From an uncultured Clostridia bacterium (lineage in GTDB: Bacteria; Bacillota; Clostridia; Christensenellales; DTU072), in the NCBI GenBank assembly GCA_934274515.1, contig CAKQTC010000030.1, forward strand, positions 1 to 6,668: 6,668 nt of DNA, written 5' to 3'. Made by a program: the position numbers and the translations under genes. Below are positions 5,731 to 6,668 of this stretch, one piece after another. Position 1 is the first letter of the stretch. Each line of letters opens with the position of its first letter. The notes below the pieces were generated by a model. That model did not search any database, was not told where the DNA came from, and saw nothing but the letters and a program-made list of their open reading frames with translations.

Positions 5731-5768
5731 TCATTGACATTGACCTAAACAATCATTGACATTGGCCT
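5731..5768. repeat. Direct repeat pair built on ATTGAC units
   Basis: TCATTGACATTGACCT (5731-5746) recurs as TCATTGACATTGGCCT (5753-5768), 15 of 16 identical with a 22-bp period. Each copy holds two ATTGAC-type hexamers. The pair lies between the structured region and the amidase stop, and could be a protein-binding site or a recombination scar. Confidence 0.6.
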
Positions 5769-6359
5769 TTACCTCTCGATATATTCGATTATTCCCTCCA
5801 CGTGTAAGTCAACGATTGCGCGGCGCCCTGTGGCGGATTGGAGATACTGCAGATCCTTATGATTGTCCATAAAGAAGTTCTCCGTGAGCACTGCTGGGCA
5901 CAGTGTGTGTTTCAGGATGTAGAAGCCAGCCTCGAAGTCAATGTCACCATCAGACCAGTCGCCACGGATCTTCTGCTCCGTGAGATACTTTTTGGCGGCA
6001 TTGGCAAGACAATCAGCAAGAATGTCAGCTTCCGTCTGACCTTTGGATGTGTAGACGCTCCAACCAGTCGCATTGGTCCAAGAAGTGCCATTACCAGCAG
6101 CATTGACGTGAATACTGACACAGATGACATTCTTCGTCCCGCGAATAAGACATTGACAATTCACACGGTTGCAGCGCTCCTTGAGTGGTATGTCATCGTC
6201 TTCAGGAACGAGGAGCGACGCATCGTAGCCTCTATCATTGAGGTCCGACACAATCATCTTGGCAATTTGTCTGGTGTAGAAGGCTTCTCTGAATTGTCCG
6301 TCCGGACTGCGTTTGCCAGGAGTGAAGACTCCGTGGCCATTGTCGATTAAAATTTTCAT
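5769..6359 (-). CDS. N-acetylmuramoyl-L-alanine amidase (Amidase_3), probable endolysin
   Basis: 196 aa, a single catalytic domain. It cuts the amide bond between MurNAc and L-alanine in peptidoglycan. Visible family residues are DNGHG with zinc ligand His9, Glu25 in REAFYTR, His84 in SIHVNA and the catalytic Glu160 in LTENFF. The set is complete, so it should be active. There is no signal peptide or TM segment, so export would need the holin at 1374-1640, as for a classical phage endolysin. No separate wall-binding domain is present, which is usual for Gram-negative endolysins. It has its own promoter and is separated from the holin and spanin candidate by about 4 kb, including the structured non-coding region. 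Such amidases also occur alone in Bacteroidetes genomes, so a housekeeping role is not excluded. Confidence 0.9.
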   Translation of the reverse strand: MKILIDNGHGVFTPGKRSPDGQFREAFYTRQIAKMIVSDLNDRGYDASLLVPEDDDIPLKERCNRVNCQCLIRGTKNVICVSIHVNAAGNGTSWTNATGWSVYTSKGQTEADILADCLANAAKKYLTEQKIRGDWSDGDIDFEAGFYILKHTLCPAVLTENFFMDNHKDLQYLQSATGRRAIVDLHVEGIIEYIER

Positions 6360-6361
6360 TG

Positions 6362-6382
6362 CGGTAGTTATTTATGCTACCG
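6362..6382 (-). promoter_or_regulatory. Hairpin in the amidase leader, just before the start codon
   Basis: CGGTAG (6362-6367 on the + strand) and CTACCG (6377-6382) form a 6-bp stem with a 9-nt A/T loop. On the mRNA its 3' edge lies 2 nt before the ATG, and it fills most of a leader of only about 27 nt. It could restrict ribosome access. Confidence 0.45.
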
Positions 6383-6392
6383 ATTCCCGGGA

Positions 6393-6422
6393 CAAAATTA
6401 CTGATAAGAAATGAAATGCAAA
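6393..6422 (-). promoter_or_regulatory. Bacteroidetes-type promoter of the amidase
   Basis: On the minus strand TTTG (6419-6422) is followed after 18 nt by TAATTTTG (6393-6400), close to the TTTG/TAnnTTTG -33/-7 consensus with its usual spacing of about 19 nt. Transcription would start near 6386, leaving a very short leader. Confidence 0.68.
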
Positions 6423-6431
6423 AAAACTTTA

Positions 6432-6439
6432 TATCTTTG
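6432..6439 (+). promoter_or_regulatory. -7 box of a divergent promoter for a short RNA
   Basis: TATCTTTG fits TAnnTTTG exactly. No clear TTTG lies at the -33 position. The box faces away from the amidase promoter, and its start site would be near 6446. Confidence 0.42.
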
Positions 6440-6445
6440 CAAAGA

Positions 6446-6515
6446 AAGGATTCTGTCATTATGACAATCTTTTTGAATACCACCGCCCAGGACTCATCTC
6501 GAGTTCTGGGCTTTT
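6446..6515 (+). ncRNA. Candidate small RNA of about 70 nt
   Basis: The segment runs from the predicted start after TATCTTTG to the T-run of a good terminator. It holds a GTCAT-T-ATGAC inverted repeat (6455-6465), then the terminator stem. There is no plausible open frame of its own: the + strand frame here runs on through the terminator and into the antisense of the tRNA. The ends are predicted from promoter and terminator only. A leaderless or regulatory peptide transcript is an alternative. Confidence 0.38.
6485..6515 (+). terminator. Intrinsic terminator of the candidate small RNA
   Basis: GCCCAGGACTC (6485-6495) pairs with GAGTTCTGGGC (6501-6511), 11 bp with one G.U, and TTTT follows. 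On the other strand the G.U becomes an A.C mismatch and no T-run follows, so it works on the + strand. Confidence 0.7.
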
Positions 6516-6550
6516 GGTTATATTTCCATAGTAATGTTATAGTAATGTTT

Positions 6551-6590
6551 TTAACAACAAACCCCCGTAGAATGCATCTACGAGGGTTTT
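6551..6590 (-). terminator. Intrinsic terminator downstream of tRNA-Phe
   Basis: Read on the minus strand, AACCCTCGTAGA (6577-6588) pairs with TCTACGGGGGTT (6560-6571) over 12 bp with one U.G pair and a TGCAT loop. A U-rich TTTGTTGTT tail contains the last pairs. It should end the tRNA transcript and protects the amidase from read-through. Confidence 0.75.
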
Positions 6591-6593
6591 CTG

Positions 6594-6666
6594 TGGTGCC
6601 ACCGAGAATCGAACTAGGGACACAAGGATTTTCAGTCCTTTGCTCTACCAACTGAGCTATGGCACC
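6594..6666 (-). tRNA. tRNA-Phe (GAA)
   Basis: 73 nt fold into a complete cloverleaf: acceptor GGTGCCA/TGGCACC, D-stem GCTC/GAGC, anticodon stem AAGGA/TCCTT with loop CTGAAAA (anticodon GAA at 6631-6633), and T-loop TTCGATT. The discriminator is A, and CCA is not encoded (ACAG follows). The T-stem CCTAG/CTCGG has one U.C mismatch at its middle pair (6604/6616), which is unusual. Confidence 0.95.
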
Positions 6667-6668
6667 AG

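Noticed and set aside
4268..5768. Group II or group I intron lacking its protein
   Set aside because: I did not see a domain V-like 34-nt element with its AGC triad and GNRA loop, nor a convincing intron boundary, and no interrupted gene flanks the region. A covariance model search would settle it.
5838..6350. 170-codon open frame on the + strand
   Set aside because: It is exactly antisense to the amidase, whose catalytic motifs are all present, and shows no domain of its own.
6374..6655. Open frames on both strands running across the terminators and tRNA
   Set aside because: They translate a terminator and a tRNA gene. The PPRIELGTQGFSV-type peptide is a familiar artefact of antisense tRNA translation.
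1..6668. CRISPR array, diversity-generating retroelement or insertion sequence
   Set aside because: No regularly spaced repeats of CRISPR type, no reverse transcriptase or template/variable repeat pair, and no transposase or terminal inverted repeats were seen. The inverted repeats are local hairpins.

Overview
The window looks like part of a prophage or phage-derived island in a Bacteroidetes genome (Bacteroidales is my guess). Three things point there. TAnnTTTG -7 boxes sit ahead of genes that lack clear Shine-Dalgarno sequences. One promoter also has a TTTG -33 box. The proteins are of a type seen in Bacteroidetes prophages: DUF6266-like proteins, a 'PPPGE' two-helix holin, a lipobox/TM spanin and an Amidase_3 endolysin.

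Layout, left to right. Bases 1-120 are the 3' end of a tyrosine recombinase on the + strand. It converges on a strong hairpin terminator (132-171) that closes a minus-strand gene block. Read in the minus direction, that block is: DUF6266-like protein A (4267-3539), a probable internal promoter, DUF6266-like protein B with a C-terminal extension (3433-2381), an unrecognised beta-rich protein (2361-1645), a holin (1640-1374), a candidate unimolecular spanin (1377-910) and DUF6266-like protein D (884-198). The spacing is tight (19, 4, -4 and 25 nt), as in an operon. At the right end lie an endolysin-type N-acetylmuramoyl-L-alanine amidase (6359-5769) with its own promoter, a short candidate sRNA on the + strand, a terminator and tRNA-Phe(GAA).

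The most interesting part is the roughly 1.5 kb between the amidase and protein A (4268-5768). It has no credible gene but is packed with long, nested, often perfect inverted repeats. These include a helix of about 10 bp closing a domain of about 170 nt, and a hairpin of about 100 nt. Where the arms differ by a transition, the difference is a G.U pair if the + strand is transcribed and an A.C clash if the minus strand is. One loop is a GNRA tetraloop and many others are A/G-rich, only on the + strand. I read it as a candidate giant structured non-coding RNA of about 1.4 kb, transcribed antisense to the phage-like genes. It resembles the large ornate phage-associated RNAs (GOLLD, ROOL) in character, but I cannot assign it to a known family.

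Taken together, holin, amidase and spanin give a complete Gram-negative lysis set, with the amidase separated from the other two by the RNA locus. The DUF6266-like proteins are probably particle or surface components of unknown role. No terminase, portal or capsid gene is visible, so the element is either larger than the window, degraded, or a satellite.
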